From Flavobacterium gelidilacus DSM 15343 (GTDB lineage Bacteria; Bacteroidota; Bacteroidia; Flavobacteriales; Flavobacteriaceae): DNA of 64,000 nucleotides. The notes under the pieces were generated by a model. The model saw only the letters and a list, made by a program, of their open reading frames with translations. It did not search any database and was not told where the DNA came from. A program made the position numbers and the translations under genes. The stretch is taken from positions 1 to 64,000 of the forward strand of contig NZ_KE383903.1 in the NCBI RefSeq assembly GCF_000422685.1, in the 5' to 3' direction. Shown here piece by piece: positions 25,685 to 33,686 of this stretch (positions within the stretch are counted from its first letter, which is position 1; each line of letters starts with the position of its first letter).

Positions 25685-25745
25685 TCTTAATTTAGAAATA
25701 TGAAGTTAGACTTTAGAATTATTCTAACTTTCAACTTATGAGTTA

Positions 25746-25753
25746 CAAAGATA
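25746..25753 (-). promoter_or_regulatory. -7 element TATCTTTG for rsgA
   Basis: The complement of CAAAGATA matches TAnnTTTG 62 bases upstream of the rsgA start, with a TTTA about 16 bases further upstream. Confidence 0.55.
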
Positions 25754-25776
25754 GCATTTCTTGTTTTATTAAATAG

Positions 25777-25804
25777 AAAAAGGCCATCTATTAGACAGCC
25801 TTTT
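25777..25804 (-). terminator. Terminator after the frameshifted secreted-protein gene
   Basis: AAAAGGC (25778-25784) pairs with GCCTTTT (25798-25804), with a U-tract on the minus strand. It lies 28 bases past the stop at 25832. Confidence 0.7.
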
Positions 25805-25831
25805 AAAAATTTTATGTAGTAGAGAATCTTA

Positions 25832-26314
25832 TTATTGAATAATCATTCTTCCTAATTTATCAGCTTTCTTTCTTGAAGCATAAATTAAAAATTCGTTGTC
25901 ATTTTTTCTATAATAAACACCTGGTCTAATTACTAATTCGTTTTTAATAACTTCTTCCGGATCAAATCTTGTGATATTTCCTTTAGCATCAAATCTGAAT
26001 AAAGTTGGAACTGCATTATTATAATTACCTAAACTTTTTATTTCCTCAATATCAGTAATTCCTTTATTCTTTTTGTTATCATTAAAAATAATATTCAATT
26101 GACCATCTTTATAAATAGGAATAGCACTTAAATATTCTGGTCCTTTGCCCATTACTGCTAAAGGGATTGAGACACTCATTCCTACTGAAAAACTTCCACC
26201 ACTTGAACCTCCAAACATACCTACAGACATTACAGTAACTGCTGCTGCTTGATCTTTTGCCACTACATTGCTCCACTCTAAAGAACCGTCAGGCTTTAAG
26301 CAAGTTACTATTAT
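25832..26314 (-). pseudogene. C-terminal part of a frameshifted secreted protein
   Basis: This frame is open from 26314 with no convincing start: its reading begins IIVTCLKPDGSLEWSNVVAKDQAAAV, a mid-protein sequence that follows on from the upstream gene's ending. It runs through a Gly/Ser-rich stretch and QLNIIFNDNKKNKG to KADKLGRMIIQ. Restoring one A in GAATAATAG at about 26312-26318 would fuse it to the preceding gene as one protein of about 550 aa. A GTG-started 143-aa product is possible but I consider it a separated tail. Confidence 0.75.
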
Positions 26315-27483
26315 TCATTTCTAATGAAAGTTATAGGTTGAATTGCTAAGGGACCTATACCAGATTTTTGACCTACAATTACTAGTTGATATTCTGATAA
26401 AACAATTAAACCACCATCATTTTTTTCAATTATTGTATGAATGTTATATAATGGTTTTACGTCTTTTCCTTTTTTAGCTCTTCTTTCTCCTAATAACTTT
26501 ACTTTAGTCTCGTAGTCAAATTCATTAAATTTAAGGTTATCGTTAACGTTTGTTGCTAAATTAATTGTTGCATTGTAAACCCCTTTTAATTCTTTATTTG
26601 CCTTTCCATTATCTCTAACACTTGAATAAAAACCTACTAATTGTAACGTTTTTTTATTCGTAGCCATCATTTTACAATTGATAATTTCTTTGTCTTTAAA
26701 GTTAATATCAATTACTTCTTTTTTATAAGCATTAGCATTTTTAAATGCAAAAACTTGAAAGTTTTCAACTTTTTCTTTCTTTTTAGAATCTCTATAACTT
26801 TCATTAACTACCAAGAAAACATCGTTAAAAACATTTACATCAAAATCTGACAATACGAATTCATAGTCTTTTTTTGAATCATCGTAAGTAACTTTATCTA
26901 TGTTTGAGAAAACTGGTTTTAAGTTGGAATCAAATAATTTGATTTCATATTTCAGTGCGTCTTCCTTGTCAAAAATAGCAGTATGCATAATTAGAATACT
27001 GTTTTCATCCGGTGAAACTTTAAAATAGAAAGATCCTTTGTCTCTGTTTTTAGCTACTTCAGATTCGAAAAGTGTAACCATGTTTTTTTTCAACTTTCCA
27101 TCTTCACCCAGTTCTAAACCTGCTAAAGTATATATCTTGTCTTTTTTATGATAAACACTTCCAATAATATATGGTTTACCATCTAACAAAGCTACTTCTT
27201 CAAATTCGATCTCTCTATCTTTTAACTCAGGCAAAACAATTAGCTTGTTTGAAAGCATTTTCATTTCACCTGAACTAAAAGTTTTTATGTAATAATCATC
27301 CTTGCCTTTTAAAGCTAAAGCGTATACAATTCCGTTATTTTCACCAAAAAGTTTTACAATTTTTGCTTTATCATCTGGTAATTCAACACCATATGAAATT
27401 TTAATATTTTCAATATCATACTGTGCAAAAACATTTGTACTACAAACTACAAAGAGTACAAGAAAAAAGTAGATTTTATTCAT
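26311..27483 (-). CDS. Secreted hypothetical protein, N-terminal part of a frameshifted gene
   Basis: This 390-aa product has a signal peptide (MNKIYFFLVLFVVCSTNVFAQ) and a beta-rich body with repeated short strands (KPYIIGSVYHKKDKIYTLAGL, FKVSPDENSILIMH), suggesting a propeller-like fold. It ends abruptly at PITFIRNE followed by TAA TAG. The C-terminal frame (25832-26314) continues one nucleotide back, so I read this as a disrupted gene. No specific function is recognised. It is followed by a terminator and lies downstream of the aromatic operon, with 43 bp to the DAHP synthase gene. Confidence 0.75.
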   Translation of the reverse strand: MNKIYFFLVLFVVCSTNVFAQYDIENIKISYGVELPDDKAKIVKLFGENNGIVYALALKGKDDYYIKTFSSGEMKMLSNKLIVLPELKDREIEFEEVALLDGKPYIIGSVYHKKDKIYTLAGLELGEDGKLKKNMVTLFESEVAKNRDKGSFYFKVSPDENSILIMHTAIFDKEDALKYEIKLFDSNLKPVFSNIDKVTYDDSKKDYEFVLSDFDVNVFNDVFLVVNESYRDSKKKEKVENFQVFAFKNANAYKKEVIDINFKDKEIINCKMMATNKKTLQLVGFYSSVRDNGKANKELKGVYNATINLATNVNDNLKFNEFDYETKVKLLGERRAKKGKDVKPLYNIHTIIEKNDGGLIVLSEYQLVIVGQKSGIGPLAIQPITFIRNE

Positions 27484-27526
27484 TTTTATAATTTTTTTTG
27501 CAATAATAAGAAAAAAAAATTAACAA

Positions 27527-28609
27527 TTAATTATTTACAACCTTTTCTTGATGATTTATACTTTCTTGGTGAATAGCTTTAAACAAATGCATTACAAAAT
27601 CATTACTTAATCCTTTTTCTTCTCCTTCTAAAATCATTTTGCCTAGAATTTCATTCCAACGTTTATTTTGAAGAATTGCTACATTATTCTCTTTTTTCAA
27701 GACACCAATTTTATCAGCTACTTTCATTCTGCTTCCTAAAACTTCAAGTATTTTAGCATCAAGTTCATCAATTTGAGAACGCAAACCATTCATTTTACTT
27801 AAATATTCGCTTCCGCTTTCTGTTTCTTTTCTGACTTTTAAATCTTCAAAAATTTGTTTTAATGTTGTTGGAGTTACTTGCTGAGCAGCATCACTCCAAG
27901 CGTTATCTGGATCGATATGAGTTTCAATAATTAATCCGTCAAAATTCATATCTAAAGCTTGTTGTGATACTTCTTGAATCATATCTCTTTTTCCTGTAAT
28001 GTGCGAAGGATCACAAATTAAAGGTAAATCTGGAAAACGATTTTGTAAGTCAATCGGAATTTGCCATTCTGGAATATTTCTGTATTTCGTTTTTTCATAC
28101 GTTGAAAATCCTCTGTGAATTACTCCTAATTTTTTGATATTTGCTTTGTACAAACGTTCAACTCCACCAATCCATAAAGCTAAATCTGGATTTACTGGAT
28201 TTTTAACTAAGACTATTTTATCAGTTCCTTCTAAAGCATCAGCAATTTCTTGCACTGCAAATGGATTTACAGTAGTTCTTGCTCCAATCCACAAAACGTC
28301 GATATCGTGTTCTAAAGCCAATTTTACGTGAGCAGCATTTGCTACTTCTGTTGCCATTAGCAATCCTGTTTCTGCTTTTGCTTTTTGCAACCATTTCAAA
28401 CCGATTGCACCAACACCTTCAAATCCACCTGGACGCGTTCTTGGTTTCCAAATTCCAGCTCTAAATATACTTACATCAGAATTTTTTAATTCGTGAGCAA
28501 TTTTTAAAACTTGTTCTTCTGTTTCTGCACTACATGGACCAGCAATTACTAATGGATGATCTAATTTAAAATCATCTAACCATGTTCTCATTTCTTTCTT
28601 ATTTTCCAT
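27527..28609 (-). CDS. Bifunctional DAHP synthase / chorismate mutase type II
   Basis: The first about 260 residues of this 360-aa protein form a KDSA-type DAHP synthase (VIAGPCSAETEEQ, IFRAGIWKPRTRPGGFEG, VLWIGARTTVNPF, LICDPSHITGKR). Residues about 272-350 form an AroQ chorismate mutase (LRSQIDELDAKILEVLGSRMKVADKIGVLKK). The fusion catalyses the first shikimate step and the branch to prephenate and is common in Bacteroidetes. It is the last gene of the pheA-aminotransferase-tyrA operon, 7 bp after tyrA. A DAHP synthase paired with tyrA and pheA suggests feedback by Phe or Tyr plus leader control. Confidence 0.93.
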   Translation of the reverse strand: MENKKEMRTWLDDFKLDHPLVIAGPCSAETEEQVLKIAHELKNSDVSIFRAGIWKPRTRPGGFEGVGAIGLKWLQKAKAETGLLMATEVANAAHVKLALEHDIDVLWIGARTTVNPFAVQEIADALEGTDKIVLVKNPVNPDLALWIGGVERLYKANIKKLGVIHRGFSTYEKTKYRNIPEWQIPIDLQNRFPDLPLICDPSHITGKRDMIQEVSQQALDMNFDGLIIETHIDPDNAWSDAAQQVTPTTLKQIFEDLKVRKETESGSEYLSKMNGLRSQIDELDAKILEVLGSRMKVADKIGVLKKENNVAILQNKRWNEILGKMILEGEEKGLSNDFVMHLFKAIHQESINHQEKVVNN

Positions 28610-28616
28610 TTTTTAG

Positions 28617-29456
28617 CTATTTTAATATTTCTTTAATTCTATTTGTATTTTGCATTTCGTTAAAAACCTCATCATAATTATCATTTTGAAGTAACTCTTT
28701 GAACTGCGTTAAATTTAATATGTATTCGTCTAATGTTTCAATAATATTATCTTTATTCTGTTTAAAAATCGGTGTCCACATGGCTGGTGAACTTTTGGCT
28801 AAACGAACAGTACTTTCAAATCCACTGCCAGCCATATCGAAAATATCTCTTTCGTTTTTCTCTTTTTCGATTACTGTTTTTCCTAACATAAACGAACTAA
28901 TATGGGATAAATGTGATACATAAGCAATGTGCTTATCATGTGATTTTGGATCCATATATCGAATTCGCATGCCTAATTTTTGAAATAAATCTAAAGCCAA
29001 CTCTTGTTGTTTGTAAGCCGTTTTTTCTACTTCACAAATGATGTTTGTTTTTCCTTGAAACAACTCTTTTATAGCTGCTTTTGGTCCAGAAAACTCTGTT
29101 CCTGCAATTGGATGTGTTGCTAAAAAATTGCGTCTTCTTTGATGGTTTTCAACGACTTCACAAATTGGAAATTTAGTTGAACCAACATCAATCACTAAAG
29201 CATTATCATTAATCTTATCTAATATCTGAGGCAAAATTACTAAACCAACATCAACTGGCACTGAAACAATTACTAAATCTGCATTTTCTAAATCCTCAAA
29301 ATTGGCTTTCTGATGAATAATTCCCAATTGAATTGCTTCAGCTAAATTGCTTTCATTACTATCAATTCCGAAAAAAGTAGCTTCTTTAAAATGTGATTTC
29401 AGATCCAATGCTATTGAACCTCCTATTAAACCTATTCCTATTATATATATATTCAT
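28617..29456 (-). CDS. tyrA: Prephenate dehydrogenase
   Basis: From the Met at 29456 the protein is 279 aa, beginning with the NAD-binding motif MNIYIIGIGLIGGSIALDL. HPIAGTEFSGP and YVSHLSHISSFML are conserved TyrA active-site segments. It oxidatively decarboxylates prephenate to 4-hydroxyphenylpyruvate. The 11 residues before this Met (from 29489) come from an AATTCCA repeat read in reverse and are unlikely to be translated. It sits between the aminotransferase and the DAHP synthase fusion. Confidence 0.93.
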   Translation of the reverse strand: MNIYIIGIGLIGGSIALDLKSHFKEATFFGIDSNESNLAEAIQLGIIHQKANFEDLENADLVIVSVPVDVGLVILPQILDKINDNALVIDVGSTKFPICEVVENHQRRRNFLATHPIAGTEFSGPKAAIKELFQGKTNIICEVEKTAYKQQELALDLFQKLGMRIRYMDPKSHDKHIAYVSHLSHISSFMLGKTVIEKEKNERDIFDMAGSGFESTVRLAKSSPAMWTPIFKQNKDNIIETLDEYILNLTQFKELLQNDNYDEVFNEMQNTNRIKEILK

Positions 29457-29460
29457 AAAA

Positions 29461-29494
29461 ATTCCAATATTAAAAATTCCAAATTCCAACTAAA
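29461..29494. repeat. AATTCCA dispersed repeat between aminotransferase and tyrA
   Basis: It contains AATTCCA units and spacer in the same order as at 11745-11775. Its CTAAAA end supplies the complement of the aminotransferase stop codon TAG (29490-29492). Confidence 0.75.
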
Positions 29495-30635
29495 ATCTTG
29501 AAATTGCTTCTTTTATTTTTTCTTCAGTTACACATAATGAAAAACGAATGTATCCATTTCCGTTGCATCCAAAAATAGTTCCTGGTGTGATGAATATGTG
29601 TTTTTCTAGTAATATTTTATCAATAAATGCTTCAGAAGATTCTACATGACTTGGTAATTTTGCCCAAACGAATAATCCAACTGAGTTTTTATTTACTTCA
29701 CAACCTAATTTTTCTGCTAGTTGAATTACTACTTCTTTACGTTTTTTGTAAATATTATTTTGTTCATCAAACCAAGATTTATCTAATTTTAAAGCTTCAA
29801 TTGCTCCTTTTTGAATGCCATAAAACATTCCAGAATCCATATTACTTTTTACTTTTAGAATGGCATCCATGAAATTTGAATTTCCTAAAACCATTCCAAC
29901 TCTCCAACCTGACATATTATAGGTTTTGCTTAATGAATTTAGTTCTATTGCAATATCTTTTGCTCCTTCAACTTGTAAAATTGACATTGGATTATCATTC
30001 AAAACAAAACTGTATGGATTGTCATTTATAATTAGGATTTTATGCTTTTTCCCGAAAGCGACTAGTTTTTCAAACAATTCTAAAGAACCATTAACACCTG
30101 TTGGCATATGAGGATAACTCACCCACATAATTTTGACATTTGATAAATCAAGTTGTTCTAATTTTTCGAAATCAGGTTGCCAATTAGTTTCATCAGTCAA
30201 ATCATAATAAACAGGTTTTGCTTGAACTAATTCTGTCACAGCTGCATACGTTGGATAACCTGGATTTGGAATTAAAACGGTATCTCCTTCATTTAAAAAA
30301 GCCATTGAAATATGCATAATTCCTTCTTTCGAACCCATTAAAGGCAATATTTCTGAATTAAAATCTAACTCAACATTAAAGTGGTTTTTATAAAAATCAG
30401 CCATTCCTTTTCTTAATTCTGGCAAGCCTTGATAACTTTGATATTCATGTGCCTTGTCATCAAACATTGCTTTTTGAATGGCTTCAATAACTAATGGTGA
30501 AGGCAATAAATCTGGACTTCCAATTCCCATATTGATAATTGGTTTTCCATCAGAAATAAGCTGACGAACTTCTTTCAACTTTTTTGAAAAGTAGTATTCT
30601 TGAACTGTATTTAGTCTGTTGGCTGTTTTTATCAT
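29490..30635 (-). CDS. PLP-dependent aminotransferase, class I/II (aromatic operon)
   Basis: This 381-aa fold-type I aminotransferase has GIGSPDLLPSP at the N-terminus, NPGYPTYAAVT, NDNPYSF and the PLP lysine motif SLSKTYNMSGWRVG. In the pheA-tyrA operon it probably transaminates phenylpyruvate and 4-hydroxyphenylpyruvate to Phe and Tyr, or prephenate to arogenate; the exact substrate is inferred from context only. Its stop codon lies within a dispersed repeat. Confidence 0.88.
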   Translation of the reverse strand: MIKTANRLNTVQEYYFSKKLKEVRQLISDGKPIINMGIGSPDLLPSPLVIEAIQKAMFDDKAHEYQSYQGLPELRKGMADFYKNHFNVELDFNSEILPLMGSKEGIMHISMAFLNEGDTVLIPNPGYPTYAAVTELVQAKPVYYDLTDETNWQPDFEKLEQLDLSNVKIMWVSYPHMPTGVNGSLELFEKLVAFGKKHKILIINDNPYSFVLNDNPMSILQVEGAKDIAIELNSLSKTYNMSGWRVGMVLGNSNFMDAILKVKSNMDSGMFYGIQKGAIEALKLDKSWFDEQNNIYKKRKEVVIQLAEKLGCEVNKNSVGLFVWAKLPSHVESSEAFIDKILLEKHIFITPGTIFGCNGNGYIRFSLCVTEEKIKEAISRF

Positions 30636-30774
30636 TAGGTTATTGCTTTTTGGAACACAGATTTGAGAAATTAAAGAAATTTATATAATTGTTTTTTGTT
30701 GTTTACAAAGATTTCACAAATTTTTACAAATTAATTCTTTTGATTTTTGTTATTGAAATTGCTCTTGACTATTG

Positions 30775-31614
30775 TTATTGCTCTTGATTTTTGTTGTTAT
30801 TTTTATATTCACCCAAAACTTTAAAATGAGTTGTCATTATTTCTAAAAGTTGTTTCGCTTTTTCGTAATCTTTGTAATCATCAAATGTGATATCAACAAA
30901 AAATGAATATTGAAAAGGTGTTTCTATTTTTGGTAACGACTGAATTTTAGTTAAACTTAATTTACAATCACTCATTACATTTAAAACCGTTGCTAAACTT
31001 CCTCTTTTGTGTTCTAACTCAAATTTTAATGAAGCTTTATTTATTAAACTTTTATTTGATTCATCTTGGTTTGTACTAATAATTACAAACCGAGTTTGGT
31101 TGTCATTAATCGTTTGAATTTCGGATGCTAAAATTTCTAAATCGTATAATTCAGCAGCTGTTTTACTTGCAATTGCGCCAATTCCTTTTAAATTATTATC
31201 ATGAATTCGTTTGGCTGTTTCGGCTGTGTCTTTGTCTTCCACTAACTTTATATGCGAATATTTTTTAAAGAATTCTTTACACTGCAAAATTGCCATTGGA
31301 TGTGAATGAACTTCTGTAATATCTTCCAACTTTTGACCTTTCAAAGTCATAAAATTATGATGAACAGATAAATAGTATTCACCTATTATTTTCAAATTAT
31401 TATTATCTATCAAAGCGTAATTCGGAATTATTGAACCCGCAATTGAATTTTCTATTGCCATTACAGCAAATTTCGAATCTTCTTTTAAGACACTTTCAAC
31501 TAAACTATCAAAAGACATACATTCGTGTATAGCAATAGCTGCATCAAAATAGTCTAATGCTACTTGATGGTGAAATGAACCTTTTATGCCTTGTATTGCT
31601 ATTTTGTTTTTCAT
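30775..31614 (-). CDS. pheA: Prephenate dehydratase
   Basis: This 279-aa protein has the prephenate dehydratase domain (KIAIQGIKGSFHHQVALDYF, VMAIENSIAGSI, NQTRFVII) and a C-terminal ACT domain (FELEHKRGSLATVLNVM, IQSLPKIETPFQYSFFVDI) for Phe feedback. It has no fused chorismate mutase; that is at the end of the operon. It is the first structural gene after a leader peptide and attenuator (31681-31820). The 139-bp gap to the aminotransferase holds AT-rich sequence with no clear signal. Confidence 0.93.
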   Translation of the reverse strand: MKNKIAIQGIKGSFHHQVALDYFDAAIAIHECMSFDSLVESVLKEDSKFAVMAIENSIAGSIIPNYALIDNNNLKIIGEYYLSVHHNFMTLKGQKLEDITEVHSHPMAILQCKEFFKKYSHIKLVEDKDTAETAKRIHDNNLKGIGAIASKTAAELYDLEILASEIQTINDNQTRFVIISTNQDESNKSLINKASLKFELEHKRGSLATVLNVMSDCKLSLTKIQSLPKIETPFQYSFFVDITFDDYKDYEKAKQLLEIMTTHFKVLGEYKNNNKNQEQ

Positions 31615-31680
31615 TAATATTCGTTTTATTCAAAAGATTCTGAACTACTGAACTAAATTCAGCACGAGTAAATTCAGAAT

Positions 31681-31709
31681 AAAAAAAAATCCCGATTTTC
31701 ATCGGGATT
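31681..31709 (-). terminator. Attenuator terminator before pheA
   Basis: On the minus strand AATCCCGAT loops by GAAA to ATCGGGATT and then a run of nine T. It lies between the aromatic leader peptide and pheA. Its 5' arm (AATCCC, complement of 31704-31709) can instead pair with GGGATT inside the leader (complement of 31757-31762). Confidence 0.85.
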
Positions 31710-31739
31710 ATATATTGTGAATTTAATTTATTTTAAAAA

Positions 31740-31820
31740 TTAGCATACGATATAACAATCCCTTTCTGTTCTCCAGAAGAAATAAGAAAAATTGTTATAA
31801 TAAAGTGTACTGCTTGTCAT
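31740..31820 (-). CDS. Aromatic leader peptide (26 aa) controlling pheA operon
   Basis: A 26-codon ORF starts at 31820 and ends TAA at 31740. Its centre reads YYNNFSYFFW: four Tyr in total (7, 8, 13, 23), three Phe (11, 14, 15) and one Trp (16), which is highly unlikely by chance. The start follows the A-rich tract AATAGAATAAAAAA, also present before the Cys leader. The ORF is followed 30 bases later by an intrinsic terminator, then pheA. I infer ribosome stalling at Tyr/Phe codons controlling read-through. A possible -7 element (TACTTTAG) is at 31841-31848. Confidence 0.8.
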   Translation of the reverse strand: MTSSTLYYNNFSYFFWRTERDCYIVC

Positions 31821-31910
31821 TTGTTTTTTTATTCTATTGGCTAAAGTAGAAAATAATTTCTATAAAAAAACTTAATTTAATAAAAAAAATCACTTAAACG
31901 TTTTCGTCAA

Positions 31911-32501
31911 CTAAAAGTTTTTTTGAATTCCAACTGTATAAGCTTGACCAAAATTAATGTAAAAAACACTATTTGTATTGTTCAAATCTTGGTTTTTCAT
32001 TGAACTATAAGACATCCCTCCTAATCCAAAATTCATTCCAAAACCATTTTTAATTTTTAAATGAATTAATGGTTGTAAAGTTGCATAAACCCCATTTGAT
32101 TTTGAAGTAATTTCTGAAAAATTATCAGTAGAAAAGACTTCTTTTCGATTTTGAAATCCAATGCCTAAATCAGTAAATAATGAGAAGCTATCATTTAAAG
32201 ATGTTGAATATCTTAAGAACGAACCAAGAGAAAAATTATCTCTTTTACTTAAATAATTATTGGCAGTTGATTGTCCATACCATTTACTTTGGTTAATTGA
32301 TGATTCCAAACCAACTGTCCAATTATCATTAAATTGATATCCTAGTTTTGGATTAAATCCAAAATTTTGATTATCAATTGCATTATCTTCAGATTTCTTA
32401 TCTGAATAATAACTTGCACTTCCTGAAACTAAATAAGTTCCTTTTTGAGCATTTGCAACAATAGCAAATGTCATTAATAAAAACAATAATGTTTTCTTCA
32501 T
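31911..32501 (-). CDS. Outer-membrane beta-barrel protein
   Basis: From the Met at 32501 this is a 196-aa protein with signal peptide MKKTLLFLLMTFAIVANAQ and a small barrel of amphipathic strands ending in aromatic residues (GYQFNDNWTVGLES, FLRYSTSLNDSFSLFTDLGIGF, AYTVGIQKNF). The terminal Phe is typical of outer-membrane barrels. The ligand is unknown. It is transcribed away from gldA, with about 150 bp of AT-rich spacer. The 295-bp gap from it to pheA contains the aromatic leader and attenuator. Confidence 0.85.
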   Translation of the reverse strand: MKKTLLFLLMTFAIVANAQKGTYLVSGSASYYSDKKSEDNAIDNQNFGFNPKLGYQFNDNWTVGLESSINQSKWYGQSTANNYLSKRDNFSLGSFLRYSTSLNDSFSLFTDLGIGFQNRKEVFSTDNFSEITSKSNGVYATLQPLIHLKIKNGFGMNFGLGGMSYSSMKNQDLNNTNSVFYINFGQAYTVGIQKNF

Positions 32502-32631
32502 TTTTTTGTTTAATTTAAAATTACATAACAATGATACTAAAGAAATTTCTTAAATTTTTATCAAAAAAAATAAAATTTAGTTAATTTAACTTTTCATGAT
32601 TTCACACTAGTCAAATTCTTTAATTAATTAT

Positions 32632-32639
32632 TACATTTG
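32632..32639 (+). promoter_or_regulatory. -7 element TACATTTG for gldA
   Basis: It is an exact TAnnTTTG match 17 bases before the gldA start codon. Confidence 0.6.
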
Positions 32640-32655
32640 CTATAAATATTACAAC

Positions 32656-33555
32656 ATGTCAATAGAAGTTAAGAATATAACTAAAAATTACGGTGCTCAA
32701 AAGGCATTAGATAATGTTTCGTTTTCGGTTAAAAATGGAGAAATTGTTGGTTTTCTTGGTCCAAATGGTGCTGGGAAATCGACTTTAATGAAGATTTTGA
32801 CTACTTATATTACTTCTGACGAAGGAAGTGCTTCTGTAAATGGCAATGATGTTGAAACGGCTTCAAAAGAAGTTCAGAAGTCTGTGGGTTATTTGCCTGA
32901 ACATAATCCGTTGTATTTGGATTTATATGTTCGTGAATATTTAGCTTTTAACGCTGATGTTTATAAAGTAGATAAATCAAGAATTGAAGAAGTAATTCAA
33001 TTGACTGGTTTAACTCCAGAAGCGAATAAGAAAATTGGACAACTATCAAAAGGTTATAGACAACGTGTTGGTTTGGCAACTGCTTTGTTACACAATCCTG
33101 ATGTTTTAATTTTAGATGAACCTACAACGGGATTAGACCCAAATCAATTGGTGGAAATTCGTGAATTGATTAAAAACATTGGAAAAGACAAAACGGTTTT
33201 TCTTTCAACACACATTATGCAAGAAGTTGAAGCGATTTGTGATAGAGTTATCATCATCAATAATGGAAAGATTGTAACTGACAAAAAACTTAATACTTTA
33301 GTAAAAGAGCAACAAGAACAAACTATTGAAGTGGAATTTGATAAAGTGGTTGATGAAACTATTTTAAATACAATTCCGAATATAAAAACTACTAAAAACT
33401 CTCACGATTTTATTTGGGAATTGACTTTTGAAACTGAAAGTGACATGAGACCAATCGTTTTTGATTTCGCTCACGACAATGGCTTAAAGATTTTACAGTT
33501 GAACTTGAAGAACAAGAATTTAGAACAAATTTTTAGAGAACAGACGAAGAAGTAG
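32656..33555 (+). CDS. gldA: Gliding-motility ABC transporter ATP-binding subunit GldA
   Basis: This 299-aa ATPase has Walker A GPNGAGKST, signature LSKGYRQRVG, Walker B VLILDEP and switch His (STHIMQE). The N-terminus MSIEVKNITKNYGAQKALDNVSF and the C-terminal extension (NLEQIFREQTKK) match GldA of the gliding-motility cluster. It pairs with GldF/GldG permeases, which are not next to it here. Its stop TAG overlaps the first unit of a seven-copy AGTGTTC repeat. Confidence 0.88.
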   Translation: MSIEVKNITKNYGAQKALDNVSFSVKNGEIVGFLGPNGAGKSTLMKILTTYITSDEGSASVNGNDVETASKEVQKSVGYLPEHNPLYLDLYVREYLAFNADVYKVDKSRIEEVIQLTGLTPEANKKIGQLSKGYRQRVGLATALLHNPDVLILDEPTTGLDPNQLVEIRELIKNIGKDKTVFLSTHIMQEVEAICDRVIIINNGKIVTDKKLNTLVKEQQEQTIEVEFDKVVDETILNTIPNIKTTKNSHDFIWELTFETESDMRPIVFDFAHDNGLKILQLNLKNKNLEQIFREQTKK

Positions 33556-33602
33556 TGTTCAGTGTTCAGTGTTCAGTGTTCAGTGTTCAGTGTTCAGTGT
33601 TC
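33554..33602. repeat. AGTGTTC heptamer x7 overlapping the gldA stop codon
   Basis: Seven perfect contiguous 7-bp units at 33554-33602. The first two bases are the AG of the gldA stop TAG. Confidence 0.97.
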
Positions 33603-33686
33603 AGTAATTGGTTTTTTATTTGGAGTTTGGTTACATTTTTAACTCATAATCTTTAAATTTTTCAATCTTTCAAATCATTTAATATC

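Noticed and set aside
26311..26320. Programmed -1 frameshift site
   Set aside because: The sequence AGA AAT GAA TAA has no X-XXY-YYZ slippery heptamer and no strong downstream structure; a one-base deletion is simpler.
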